A model generated the notes under the pieces. It made no database searches and was not told where the DNA came from. It was given only the letters and a program-made list of their open reading frames with translations. A program made the position numbers and the translations under genes. From NCBI GenBank assembly GCA_030666935.1, contig DAOUWX010000060.1:1-9101 (forward strand): DNA of 9,101 nucleotides, given 5' to 3'. Shown here piece after piece: positions 1-6,252 of this stretch. The DNA comes from Atribacterota bacterium. Lineage in GTDB: Bacteria > Atribacterota > Phoenicimicrobiia > Phoenicimicrobiales > Phoenicimicrobiaceae. Within the stretch, counting starts at the first letter, position 1; each line of letters begins with the position of its first letter.

Positions 1-501
1 AGTAGAATTATCAATTACAAAAATACTACCTAATGAAGGAAAATCAATTCCGTAGACTCCATTTGAGCCACCGGTTATTCCAAATGGATTGTTATTTAAA
101 GTAAGCCGTACAATTTCACCCATTCCGATGGTTACGATACACAAATAGTCTCCTCTTAAATGGATGATTGGAGAACAGACTAACCAGGCAAAGGCACCTG
201 CTGCAATTGCACTTATTGGCAGTAAAACAATTATGGGAATTCCAAATGTGGTATTAAGGATTGCTGTAGTGTAAGCTCCAATAGCCATAAATCCCATATG
301 TCCTAAATCAAAAAGCCCTACTTCTCCCAAAACAATATTTAAGCTAAGTCCCAAGAGAGCATAGACACCGAAGAAAAATAAGACATCTACCCAGTAAGCA
401 TTTATTATAAAAGGTAATATTATAAATAAAATTGCTACTAAGATAACCAGCCAATTTTTAAATATACTATTTTTTTGCTTTATATTTTTGTTTAATTTCA
501 T
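1..501 (-). CDS. livM: Branched-chain amino acid ABC transporter permease LivM, N-terminal part (runs off the window)
   Basis: Second membrane permease of a LivHMGF-type amino-acid importer in the cytoplasmic membrane. The frame is open from an ATG at 501-499 to the window edge, giving 167 residues with no stop; the C-terminal half lies outside. The protein starts MKLNKNIKQKNSIFKNW, then a hydrophobic helix, then a segment reading GLSLNIVLGEVGLFDLGHMG, the conserved LivM region with the GxxDLGHxGFMAIGAY pattern. Later it has GGSNGVYGID, also typical of the family. A purine-rich ribosome site (AAAGGGGCG) sits about 5 nt before the ATG. It follows livH by 12 nt, so the two are co-transcribed; the ATPase genes livG and livF would be expected next, beyond position 1. 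Family assignment is firm. The substrate cannot be read from the permease. Confidence 0.92.
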   Translation of the reverse strand, partial: MKLNKNIKQKNSIFKNWLVILVAILFIILPFIINAYWVDVLFFFGVYALLGLSLNIVLGEVGLFDLGHMGFMAIGAYTTAILNTTFGIPIIVLLPISAIAAGAFAWLVCSPIIHLRGDYLCIVTIGMGEIVRLTLNNNPFGITGGSNGVYGIDFPSLGSIFVIDNST

Positions 502-513
502 TTTTTCGCCCCT

Positions 514-1425
514 TTATACTTTTTCTGCAATTTTTTCACCCAAAAGACCTGTAGGACGAAAAATTAATACTAATATTAAAATTAAAAATACAAACACATC
601 CTTATAGGCAGTAGAAATGTAAACAGAACCTAACATTTCCAATATTCCTAAAAGAAGTCCACCAATCATTGCTCCCGGGATATTGCCAATACCTCCCAGA
701 ATAGTAGCAGTAAAGGCTTTTAATCCATAATTCCAGCCCATAATAAAACTAATCTTTCTGTAATACATACCTACCATTACTCCTGCCATTCCTCCTAAAG
801 CCGGGCCTAAAGCAAATATAAAAAATATAATTGTTTCAATATTTATTCCCATCAGTGCGGCAGTGCTTCTATCTAAAGCACAAGCACGGATAGCTGCGCC
901 AAATGTCGTTTTTTGAACAATATAAAATAAAAGCCCCATAAGAATAAAGGAAATAATTAAAACTACTATCTGCATTAAAGTAATTTTAATTCCTCCAATA
1001 TTTAACATAACCGAAGGGACAACCTGTGATGTATAAGCTTGCGGACGGGGACCCCAAACAACCATTATCCCATTTTGTATTACAATTGAAGCTCCCAGTG
1101 CAGACACTACTGCGGGAAGCCGGCCTACTGAATATATTGGACGATAGGCAATTCGCTCTATTAAAGTACCGGCAATTCCTATGCCGATTGCGGCTATTAG
1201 CATAGCCGCAATCACACCGCCCCATATACCAAAGGTAACGGTAACATAGGTAGAACCAAACACGAGAAGGGTAAATCCAAGATATGAACCCAAGGCAAAT
1301 AAATCTCCATGCGCAAAATTAATCAACTTCATTACCCCGTATACCATGGAATAACCGAGAGCAATAAGAGCATAAAATGAACCTATAGTCAATCCGTTAA
1401 GTAACTGCTCTAAAACAATTTTCAT
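514..1425 (-). CDS. livH: Branched-chain amino acid ABC transporter permease LivH
   Basis: Inner-membrane permease that pairs with LivM to form the channel of a high-affinity amino-acid importer. The 303-residue length is normal for LivH. It is almost wholly hydrophobic with about eight membrane segments. Family signatures visible: ALIALGYSMVYGVMKLINFAHGD at the N-terminus split around residues 19-41 (NFAHGD at 36-41), and the ATPase-contacting loop near residues 243-262 with ILGGIGNIPGAMIGG. The C-terminus ends FRPTGLLGEK, also typical. The ATG at 1425 lies 20 nt after the binding-protein stop, with GAGGTAAG upstream at a rather long spacing. Order binding protein, livH, livM is the standard liv order. 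It imports an amino acid or related compound; which one is inferred only from neighbours. Confidence 0.95.
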   Translation of the reverse strand: MKIVLEQLLNGLTIGSFYALIALGYSMVYGVMKLINFAHGDLFALGSYLGFTLLVFGSTYVTVTFGIWGGVIAAMLIAAIGIGIAGTLIERIAYRPIYSVGRLPAVVSALGASIVIQNGIMVVWGPRPQAYTSQVVPSVMLNIGGIKITLMQIVVLIISFILMGLLFYIVQKTTFGAAIRACALDRSTAALMGINIETIIFFIFALGPALGGMAGVMVGMYYRKISFIMGWNYGLKAFTATILGGIGNIPGAMIGGLLLGILEMLGSVYISTAYKDVFVFLILILVLIFRPTGLLGEKIAEKV

Positions 1426-1445
1426 CTTCGTATCTTACCTCACTT

Positions 1446-2615
1446 TTATTTAGTATCGCAAATTGAGGAACTTCCATCTTCATTTACTACATAAAGATTG
1501 ATACTGCTTCCTACTCGGTCACCAATTTCATCAAAACCTACAGGGCCGGTTATGCTGGGGAACTTATCCATCTTATTCCTCAGATAATCAGCAATATCAT
1601 CTGAATCAGTAGAACCGGATTTATCAATAGCTTCTGCTAATACACAGAGAGCATCAGCAGCATAAACTGACCAGGGGCTGGATGGAAGAGTGCCATATTT
1701 CGCTTTATAGGCTTCTTTGAATGCCATTGCTTCAGGATTGGTAAAATATTCAATTAAAGCTTCCTGAGTTTGATAAACACCTTTAGCATATTCTATACCA
1801 GCAATATTGATAAAATCTTCATTAACTACTGCATCTCCGCCTACAAATATTGCTTCGATTCCAATTTCGCGTGCCTGTCGGATTATTAATCCCGCTTCCG
1901 GGAAATGACCGGTGTAATAAAATACATCCGGATTAGTTTCTCTTAATTTGGTTAGAGGTACAGTAAAATCGGTTTCTTCCGGATTAATTGCATCAAAATA
2001 GACTATTTCCACTTCTCCAGCATCTATTTTGGATTTTAATGCTGTCCTAGTTTCTTCGGCAAGCCCTACAGAAAAGCTTGTGTTGTTATTCATTATAGCA
2101 ATTTTTTTAGCATTGAAGTAAGGCACAACTTTATCGGCAAAAAATTTAGCTTGGGTATCCGTTCTTCCGCAAGTACGGAAGAAATACTTTAATCCTCTTT
2201 CAGTAAGATCGGTAATAGTTGCACCATAAGCAATATTTACTTTTTCGAATTTTTCGTATATATCAGAAGCGGGAAGAACAACAAAAGAACCGTAGGTTTG
2301 AATAGCAGCAACTACATCCTTTTGAGTTATTAATTTCATTGCCGCTAATGCACCTGCTTTTGGCTGGCAAGCATCATCAGCTACCCTGATTTCAATCATT
2401 CTACCGCCTAATATCCCACCCTTTTCATTGATCATTTGGGCAGCAATTTCCACACACTGTTTAGTCATTTCACCTTCAACGGCATATGGTCCAGTTATAG
2501 GCCCTTGCAAACCGATAACTACCGGTGGTTTATCAGCAGCCATTCCTCCCAAAGAAGCTATGCCAAGAGCTAATACTAACACACTAACAACTAATAAAAA
2601 TTTTATTCTTTTCAT
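1446..2615 (-). CDS. Periplasmic amino-acid-binding protein of ABC transporter (LivJ/LivK-type, periplasmic binding fold I)
   Basis: Substrate-capturing protein of the Liv-type importer encoded downstream. I choose the ATG at 2615 (389 aa), not the earlier in-frame ATG at 2663, because AAAGGAGA lies 7 nt upstream of 2615 and the protein then begins with a classic signal peptide MKRIKFLLVVSVLVLALG. Cleavage is likely after an AxA-like GMA/GMAA near residues 26-27. There is no cysteine at that point, so it is a soluble periplasmic protein, not a lipoprotein. The mature part starts PPVVIGLQGPITGPYAVEG, the hallmark of the Leu/Ile/Val/receptor-family ligand-binding domain, followed by INEKGGILGGRMIEI and later a YAADALCVLAEAI helix. 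Members of this family bind branched-chain amino acids but also amides, urea, and aromatic or other amino acids, so specificity is open. The gene lies 306 nt beyond a dehydrogenase operon on the same strand. Confidence 0.92.
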   Translation of the reverse strand: MKRIKFLLVVSVLVLALGIASLGGMAADKPPVVIGLQGPITGPYAVEGEMTKQCVEIAAQMINEKGGILGGRMIEIRVADDACQPKAGALAAMKLITQKDVVAAIQTYGSFVVLPASDIYEKFEKVNIAYGATITDLTERGLKYFFRTCGRTDTQAKFFADKVVPYFNAKKIAIMNNNTSFSVGLAEETRTALKSKIDAGEVEIVYFDAINPEETDFTVPLTKLRETNPDVFYYTGHFPEAGLIIRQAREIGIEAIFVGGDAVVNEDFINIAGIEYAKGVYQTQEALIEYFTNPEAMAFKEAYKAKYGTLPSSPWSVYAADALCVLAEAIDKSGSTDSDDIADYLRNKMDKFPSITGPVGFDEIGDRVGSSINLYVVNEDGSSSICDTK

Positions 2616-2921
2616 TTTCAATTCTCCTTTATTTATTTTAAAATACATAAAAAAACAGATCATTTTAGCAAATTAACTAGACATAACATTAAAAGTAACT
2701 TTTATTATAGATATATAATTAATTAAGAAATCCCCTCACCTCCTTTTTTTCTTTAAAAATAGCTATTCGCAAAATTATAGTTACCAGGTATTTTTTTTAG
2801 ATTTTGTGAAAAACCATCTTTTAGATTATTTTTCGCCTAACCTATTTATCATATATATATTCTACTAAAAATTTAAAAACCCTTCTTTTTTTGAGTGAAA
2901 TAAGTTTTATTATTTTATTTC
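2616..2921. other. Gene-free AT-rich spacer between dehydrogenase operon and liv operon
   Basis: No convincing coding region on either strand. It holds the liv ribosome site (2630-2623), a candidate extended -10 promoter, a 13-nt palindrome at 2691-2703, an isolated near-perfect anti-16S sequence AAGGAGGTGA at 2745-2736 (minus strand) that is not followed by a usable start codon, and a motif at 2871-2894 that recurs almost exactly at 7455-7480. I see no GC-rich hairpin with a U-tract, so transcription from the dehydrogenase operon may read into liv. Confidence 0.6.
2662..2690 (-). promoter_or_regulatory. Candidate promoter for the liv operon (extended -10)
   Basis: Reading the minus strand, TGCTAAAAT at 2670-2662 is an extended -10 element (TGn plus TAAAAT). 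The -35 position, 17 nt further up (about 2690-2685), reads AATGTT and is weak. The predicted start near 2655 would give a leader of about 40 nt before the ATG at 2615. A perfect 13-nt palindrome, AAAAGTAACTTTT, lies just upstream at 2691-2703 and could be an operator. Other TATAAT-like sites occur in this AT-rich gap (for example 2709-2704), so the choice is tentative. Confidence 0.3.
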
Positions 2922-4064
2922 TTAAACTACCGAGGGTTCGATAATCAGCTCACCCCGTTCAAATCTACCTATATCTAATCTGTCGATAGGAATAGAAGTC
3001 CGCCCTTTAAGTATTAGCTCTGCCATAAGCCGGCTGGCTACAGGAGCCAGCATAAATCCATGACCGCTGAATCCTACTGCCATATAAAAGCCTTTTACCT
3101 GAGGATGCTCACCCACGATCGGCTGAGAATCAGGGCTCATATTATATTGGCCTGACCATTGTCTTACCATACTCACTTCTTTTAATGGGGGTACAATTGC
3201 GGTCATCTTTTGGGCCATATCCCGGGCAAATTGCCAGCTTGTACCTATATCGTGACCTTTGGGTTCATCGGGGTCGCCAAAACCCATTATGATACTTCCG
3301 TGAGGAGTCTGCTGGCAATAAAAATTACGAGAAAAGGACATCAACATCGGCTTAAATAGGGGGTCAACCGGTTCGGTGATTAGGATTTGATGCCTTTGGG
3401 AATATACCGGTATTTCCACTCCTGCCATCTTCCCTATTTCTCCCGAGTAACCACCGGCGGCATTTATTACAATAGGAGTGAGCACTTCTCCCTTATCTGT
3501 ACTGACTGAAACTATCCTGTTATCTTCAGTCTTAATCTCTTTTACCTCGGTAAAATTGTAGATCTTTACCCCTAATCTTTGAGCTGCCTCGGCATAGGCA
3601 AAATTGGTATTAAAGGGGTTAGCATGACCATCGGTAGGACAGAAAGTTGCTGCTAATATACCTTCCTTATTTAAAGGTGGCACGATCTCTTTAGCTTCCT
3701 CTGCAGTTATGTATCTTACATCAATCCCTAATGATTGTTCCAAAGCCACATTTTTCTTAAACTGGTTGACTTCTTTTTCGGTGTAAGCAAGCATCAGATA
3801 TCCACCTTGATTCAGTTCGATATCATAATCCAGTTCTTGACTTAAATTCTCAAATATTTTTATACTCTCCCGGGCCAGGATACAGTTCATCTCAGTCCCA
3901 AACTGCTGTCTGATCCCTGCTCCACACCTTCCGGTAGCGCCACTGGCAAGAGAATTTTTTTCGAATAATACTATATTTTTACATCCCATCCTGGCTAAAT
4001 TATAAGCGATGCTGCAACCGATTATTCCTCCACCTACTATTACCACACTTGATCTTTTATTCAT
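2922..4064 (-). CDS. FAD-dependent amino acid/amine dehydrogenase, DAO family (sarcosine oxidase beta / PdhB-like catalytic subunit)
   Basis: Catalytic flavoprotein expected to oxidise the C-N bond of an amino acid or secondary amine and pass electrons to the iron-sulfur partners encoded upstream. About 380 aa (43 kDa scale), normal for SoxB, DadA and PdhB-like proteins. From the ATG at 4064 the FAD-binding GGGIIG is at residues 11-16, with E35 closing the second strand. Then comes SGATGRCGAGIRQQFGTE, characteristic of the sarcosine-oxidase-beta branch. The C-terminus has MSPDSQPIVGEHP and GFSGHGFMLAP, the second conserved FAD/active-site block. The start is ambiguous because the sequence is GTG ATG ATG ATG (4073 to 4062); I prefer the last ATG, placed 6 nt after AGGTG. 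It overlaps the upstream BFD gene. Substrate candidates are sarcosine, glycine, L-proline and D-amino acids; the glycine riboswitch upstream favours the first two, but this is inference. Confidence 0.88.
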   Translation of the reverse strand: MNKRSSVVIVGGGIIGCSIAYNLARMGCKNIVLFEKNSLASGATGRCGAGIRQQFGTEMNCILARESIKIFENLSQELDYDIELNQGGYLMLAYTEKEVNQFKKNVALEQSLGIDVRYITAEEAKEIVPPLNKEGILAATFCPTDGHANPFNTNFAYAEAAQRLGVKIYNFTEVKEIKTEDNRIVSVSTDKGEVLTPIVINAAGGYSGEIGKMAGVEIPVYSQRHQILITEPVDPLFKPMLMSFSRNFYCQQTPHGSIIMGFGDPDEPKGHDIGTSWQFARDMAQKMTAIVPPLKEVSMVRQWSGQYNMSPDSQPIVGEHPQVKGFYMAVGFSGHGFMLAPVASRLMAELILKGRTSIPIDRLDIGRFERGELIIEPSVV

Positions 4065-4332
4065 CATCATCACCTGCCAGAATCCCTAATTTTACCGGCT
4101 TGGTGGGCGGCCTGAAGGTAGGTATGGCTACCTCTTCTATCTTCTTATGACAAAACTTGGCGATTTCCCTTAAGATAATTCTACGGCAAGTGGTGCCCTG
4201 ACACCTTCCCATCCCCGCTCGGGTAACCCTTTTAATCTCATCGAGGGTGGTATAGCCTTTTTCTAAAGCCTGTCTGATTTCTCCCCAGGTAACATCTTCA
4301 CATCGGCAAATTATGGTTTCATCTTTCATCAT
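4057..4332 (-). CDS. BFD-type [2Fe-2S]-binding small subunit of the dehydrogenase
   Basis: Small electron-transfer subunit of 91 aa. It begins MMKDETIICRCEDVTWGEI and has the four cysteines of the bacterioferritin-associated-ferredoxin-like fold: C9 and C11 (CRC), then C44 and C49 in GMGRCQGTTC. This CxC...CxxxxC pattern is found as a domain in sarcosine oxidase alpha, opine/octopine oxidase and HcnB-type proteins, and as a free subunit in dye-linked L-proline dehydrogenases. A ribosome site GGAGGAC lies 4-5 nt before the ATG at 4332; the next ATG (4329) is equally possible. The gene overlaps the preceding ferredoxin gene by 14 nt and its acidic tail (GDDDE) overlaps the start of the catalytic gene, which implies translational coupling. 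It probably relays electrons within the complex in the cytoplasm or at the membrane face. Confidence 0.9.
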   Translation of the reverse strand: MMKDETIICRCEDVTWGEIRQALEKGYTTLDEIKRVTRAGMGRCQGTTCRRIILREIAKFCHKKIEEVAIPTFRPPTKPVKLGILAGDDDE

Positions 4333-4816
4333 TTTTGTCCTCCACTTTTATGCTCCTTACTTTCATGGCCGTACTTTTGGGGACTTCCAGGGAAATTATG
4401 TGAGTCTTGTTTTTAATCTTTAAAACTCTTACTACTTTCGCTTTACCCAGAATGCTGCCATCTCTGTCTAGGGCATAAACATCTTCTCCTTTTTCCGGCA
4501 AGGGGAGCATTTCATGGGGCAGCTTAATCAAGGATTTTTCCTCCGAATAATTCACATCTATTACGAATATGGCCAGGCCGGGGCAGGAACTGATACAGAT
4601 CCCGCAACCGGTACACTTATCAAAATCGACTATAGGCAAGTCATTTATATCTTCAAAGGGCTTTATTGCGCCAAGTTTGCAGGATATGGCGCAAGGGTCG
4701 CAGGGTATTCTCTGAAAGCATTCTATTGTAACCACCGGACCTTTAGCTAATCTTTTTTTATCCGGAATTACTTCTTCTAAATCATCATCGGTCGGTATAC
4801 CGGTTCTTTCTAACAT
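4319..4816 (-). CDS. Ferredoxin-like subunit with two [4Fe-4S] cluster motifs
   Basis: 165-aa iron-sulfur subunit (about 18 kDa). Two cluster motifs are visible: C33-x5-C39-x2-C42-x3-C46 (CFQRIPCDPCAISC) and C68-x2-C71-x2-C74-x3-C78-P (CTGCGICISSCP). The first has an expanded spacing between its first two cysteines, so it is not a textbook CxxCxxCxxxC motif. An N-terminal extension of about 30 residues and a C-terminal beta-rich tail (roughly 105-165, VYALDRDGSILGKAKVVRV) surround the cluster domain; this layout is seen in ferredoxin subunits next to DAO-family dehydrogenases. The ATG at 4816 starts 2 nt after the upstream stop; that gene's final codons (GGGAGGGGAGGG) provide the ribosome site. 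Size and place match the roughly 19-kDa subunit of archaeal PDH1-type complexes, as I recall them. It likely carries electrons between the catalytic flavin and the NAD-linked flavoprotein. Confidence 0.88.
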   Translation of the reverse strand: MLERTGIPTDDDLEEVIPDKKRLAKGPVVTIECFQRIPCDPCAISCKLGAIKPFEDINDLPIVDFDKCTGCGICISSCPGLAIFVIDVNYSEEKSLIKLPHEMLPLPEKGEDVYALDRDGSILGKAKVVRVLKIKNKTHIISLEVPKSTAMKVRSIKVEDKNDER

Positions 4817-4818
4817 GG

Positions 4819-5385
4819 TTAATCCCTCCCCTCCCTTATTAAGGCTTTTTCTATACCTATCTTAATTTCTTCACTTAAAGGGTTGTCTCTCAATTCTTTT
4901 AATTCCGCTTTTAGTTTTCTGTCTTGCTCTTGATAATTATCACATTTATATTCCAAGCTCACCGCGGCATTCAGACCGGCAATTTGACCTTCCAACATGG
5001 CACTGCTGGCCTCTTCGATACCGGCTACATCTCCGGCGATATAGATATTACCTTTAGTGGTTTTCATATTATCATCTCTTAGGGCCACGTAGCCGCAAAG
5101 CTCAGGAATATATTTCATCTGACAACCAGCCTGCCAGAGCAGATCAGACAGTGGAGAGAGGCCTACCGCTAAACAGATAGTATCCACCTCAAGTTCCTTT
5201 TCCGTCCCCGGAATAAATTCAAAATTTTGATTGATTTCAGAGATTACCGCTTTTTCTACACAATCCGTACCGTACACTTCTTTTAAGGTATGAGAAGTGT
5301 AGATAGGTACTCCCAAACGTCTAATCTTGGAGGCATGCACCAAGTAGCCGCCTATCCGGGGGAGGGCTTCCACAATTGCTGCCAC
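4819..5385 (-). CDS. C-terminal fragment of the FAD/NAD oxidoreductase
   Basis: Second open piece, in frame with the first. It holds the rest of the NAD-binding domain, a CLAVGLSPLSDLLWQAGC segment, and the C-terminal FAD motif GNIYIAGDVAGIEEASSAML, where the GD pair contacts the FAD ribityl chain. The apparent GTG start at 5385 (VAAIVEALPRIGGY) is simply an internal valine codon of the intact gene. The sequence before it (CAGCTCCTGCAAGCCGGGAT at 5409-5390) has no good ribosome site, so separate translation is doubtful unless ribosomes restart after the TAA. The gene ends 2 nt before the 4Fe-4S subunit gene. Confidence 0.6.
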   Translation of the reverse strand: MAAIVEALPRIGGYLVHASKIRRLGVPIYTSHTLKEVYGTDCVEKAVISEINQNFEFIPGTEKELEVDTICLAVGLSPLSDLLWQAGCQMKYIPELCGYVALRDDNMKTTKGNIYIAGDVAGIEEASSAMLEGQIAGLNAAVSLEYKCDNYQEQDRKLKAELKELRDNPLSEEIKIGIEKALIREGRD

Positions 5386-5409
5386 CTTGATCCCGGCTTG
5401 CAGGAGCTG

Positions 5410-5919
5410 TTAGCTTACAACCAGGCCGATATTACCCGCCCCTATCATTAAGATATTATTGCCCGGGACTACGCCGTAAAGATTCATTAAGGTCTGCACC
5501 GCCCCGGCACCATAGACTCCGGGTAAGTCGTTATTTATAAAAGGCAGCATATTCTCTGATGCCCCGGTAGCCAAAATAATTCTTTTGGCATTTAATTTTT
5601 TTAATATATCACCATTAACTCCCTGGACAATGGTAATGACCTCATCTTCGTAATACCCGGTAACTGTGGCATTGTCGATTACTTCAACATGGTCATATTC
5701 TTTGATATCCCGGATCATCTTTTTGGCAATCTCTATGCCTCTGATCCCGGCAAACTGTTTTTCAGAACCAAAAAATTTATGGGTCTGCTTAATTAACTGT
5801 CCGCCTAATTCTAGACCATCGTCAATAAGAGTTACTTTTGCTCCTAAAGAAGCAGCATAGATCGCTGCCGATAATCCTGCCGGACCCCCGCCGATAATTG
5901 CTATATCAGTCATTTTCAA
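5410..5919 (-). CDS. N-terminal fragment of the FAD/NAD oxidoreductase (FAD-binding part)
   Basis: First open piece of the interrupted oxidoreductase. It carries the FAD Rossmann motif GGGPAG (residues 8-13 from the ATG at 5913) and the acidic residue after LGAKVTLIDD, then LATGASENMLPF, the conserved ATG motif, and ends inside the NAD-binding GAGNIG. No CxxC pair is present where thioredoxin reductases have it, as expected for the HcnB/PdhA branch. Start choice: a TTG at 5919 is 5 nt after AAGGTGAT, and the ATG at 5913 is 11 nt after it; either is possible and both overlap or abut the stop of the preceding [2Fe-2S] gene. Alone, the product (about 167 aa) would lack the NAD domain and the C-terminal FAD contacts and is unlikely to fold as a working enzyme. 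Confidence 0.7.
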   Translation of the reverse strand: MKMTDIAIIGGGPAGLSAAIYAASLGAKVTLIDDGLELGGQLIKQTHKFFGSEKQFAGIRGIEIAKKMIRDIKEYDHVEVIDNATVTGYYEDEVITIVQGVNGDILKKLNAKRIILATGASENMLPFINNDLPGVYGAGAVQTLMNLYGVVPGNNILMIGAGNIGLVVS

Positions 5920-6221
5920 TTGAAATCACCTTTTCCTTTTTGAGTTTCTACCCTCATCCCCTCTTCCAGTTTAGTTACACAGGTTCTGATATTGGGGACG
6001 CCATTTACTTTCATCAGGCAAGCCGAACATTTTCCTATGGCACAAAAAAATCCTCTGGGGCGGTGATATTTAATGCTTCTGCTTAATACCTTTATTCCGG
6101 CGGCCACCAGGGCAGAAGCAATAGGTTCACCCTTATAGCCATCCAATTCTTTCCCATCCAAGGTGAATTTTATCTTTTCTTTCTGATTAAATTCTAAAAT
6201 AGGATGTTCTTTTATGCGCAT
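5916..6221 (-). CDS. [2Fe-2S] ferredoxin-like subunit (HcnA / sarcosine oxidase alpha N-terminal type)
   Basis: 101-aa electron-transfer protein. The plant-type-like [2Fe-2S] motif is C60-x4-C65-x2-C68-x12-C81, within RPRGFFCAIGKCSACLMKVN and later RTCVT. The region before it (TLDGKELDGYKGEPIASALVAAG then RSIKYHRPRG) is the signature of the domain found at the N-terminus of sarcosine oxidase alpha and as the free HcnA subunit of cyanide synthase. Here it is a separate gene whose TGA (5918-5916) meets the start of the FAD/NAD subunit, so the two chains together correspond to a single larger alpha subunit in other complexes. A strong ribosome site (GGGAGG, 5 nt before the ATG) supports the start. 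It is the first gene of the dehydrogenase operon, 31 nt after pgeF. Confidence 0.9.
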   Translation of the reverse strand: MRIKEHPILEFNQKEKIKFTLDGKELDGYKGEPIASALVAAGIKVLSRSIKYHRPRGFFCAIGKCSACLMKVNGVPNIRTCVTKLEEGMRVETQKGKGDFN

Positions 6222-6252
6222 ACCTTCCTCCCTATTAAAATATTTATTTTTA

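Larger units (their letters stand above)
4819..5919 (-). pseudogene. FAD/NAD oxidoreductase subunit (HcnB/PdhA-like) interrupted by one in-frame TAA
   Basis: Read through, this is one continuous frame for a pyridine-nucleotide-disulfide-oxidoreductase-fold protein of about 365 aa, the subunit that in related complexes exchanges electrons with NAD(P). A single TAA at 5412-5410 (codon 168 counted from the ATG at 5913) interrupts it, exactly after GAGNIGLVVS in the NAD-binding Rossmann motif. The next codons read QLLQAGIK and then VAAIVEALPRIGGY, which is what the family has there (usually with Tyr, TAY, where the TAA stands). There is no frameshift: both halves are in the same frame and the protein is otherwise well preserved, so the change is a one-base substitution. 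It could be a recent nonsense mutation, a sequence error, or a genuine two-chain arrangement. TAA is the normal stop of several neighbours, so general recoding is unlikely. Confidence 0.75.

Noticed and set aside
986..1225. 79-aa minus-strand open frame inside livH
   Set aside because: It is a shadow of livH in another frame; its composition (many Cys, Asn, Ser) is not protein-like.
2614..2663. Longer start for the binding protein at 2663
   Set aside because: It would put 16 residues ahead of a normal signal peptide; the strong ribosome site is directly before the ATG at 2615.
2897..2921. Hairpin GAAATAA/TTATTTC just after the dehydrogenase stop as a terminator
   Set aside because: The stem is only 7 A/T-rich pairs and no U-run follows it on the minus strand.
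4514..4750. 78-aa plus-strand open frame opposite the 4Fe-4S subunit gene
   Set aside because: Antisense shadow with no ribosome site or family resemblance.
5410..5412. Reassignment of TAA to an amino acid
   Set aside because: livH, the liv binding protein, the dehydrogenase catalytic gene and pgeF all end in TAA at the expected place, so TAA is a stop in this genome.
5898..6086. Plus-strand open frame of 62 aa opposite the [2Fe-2S] gene
   Set aside because: Antisense shadow of a clear gene; the same holds for 5666-5860 and 2428-2676.
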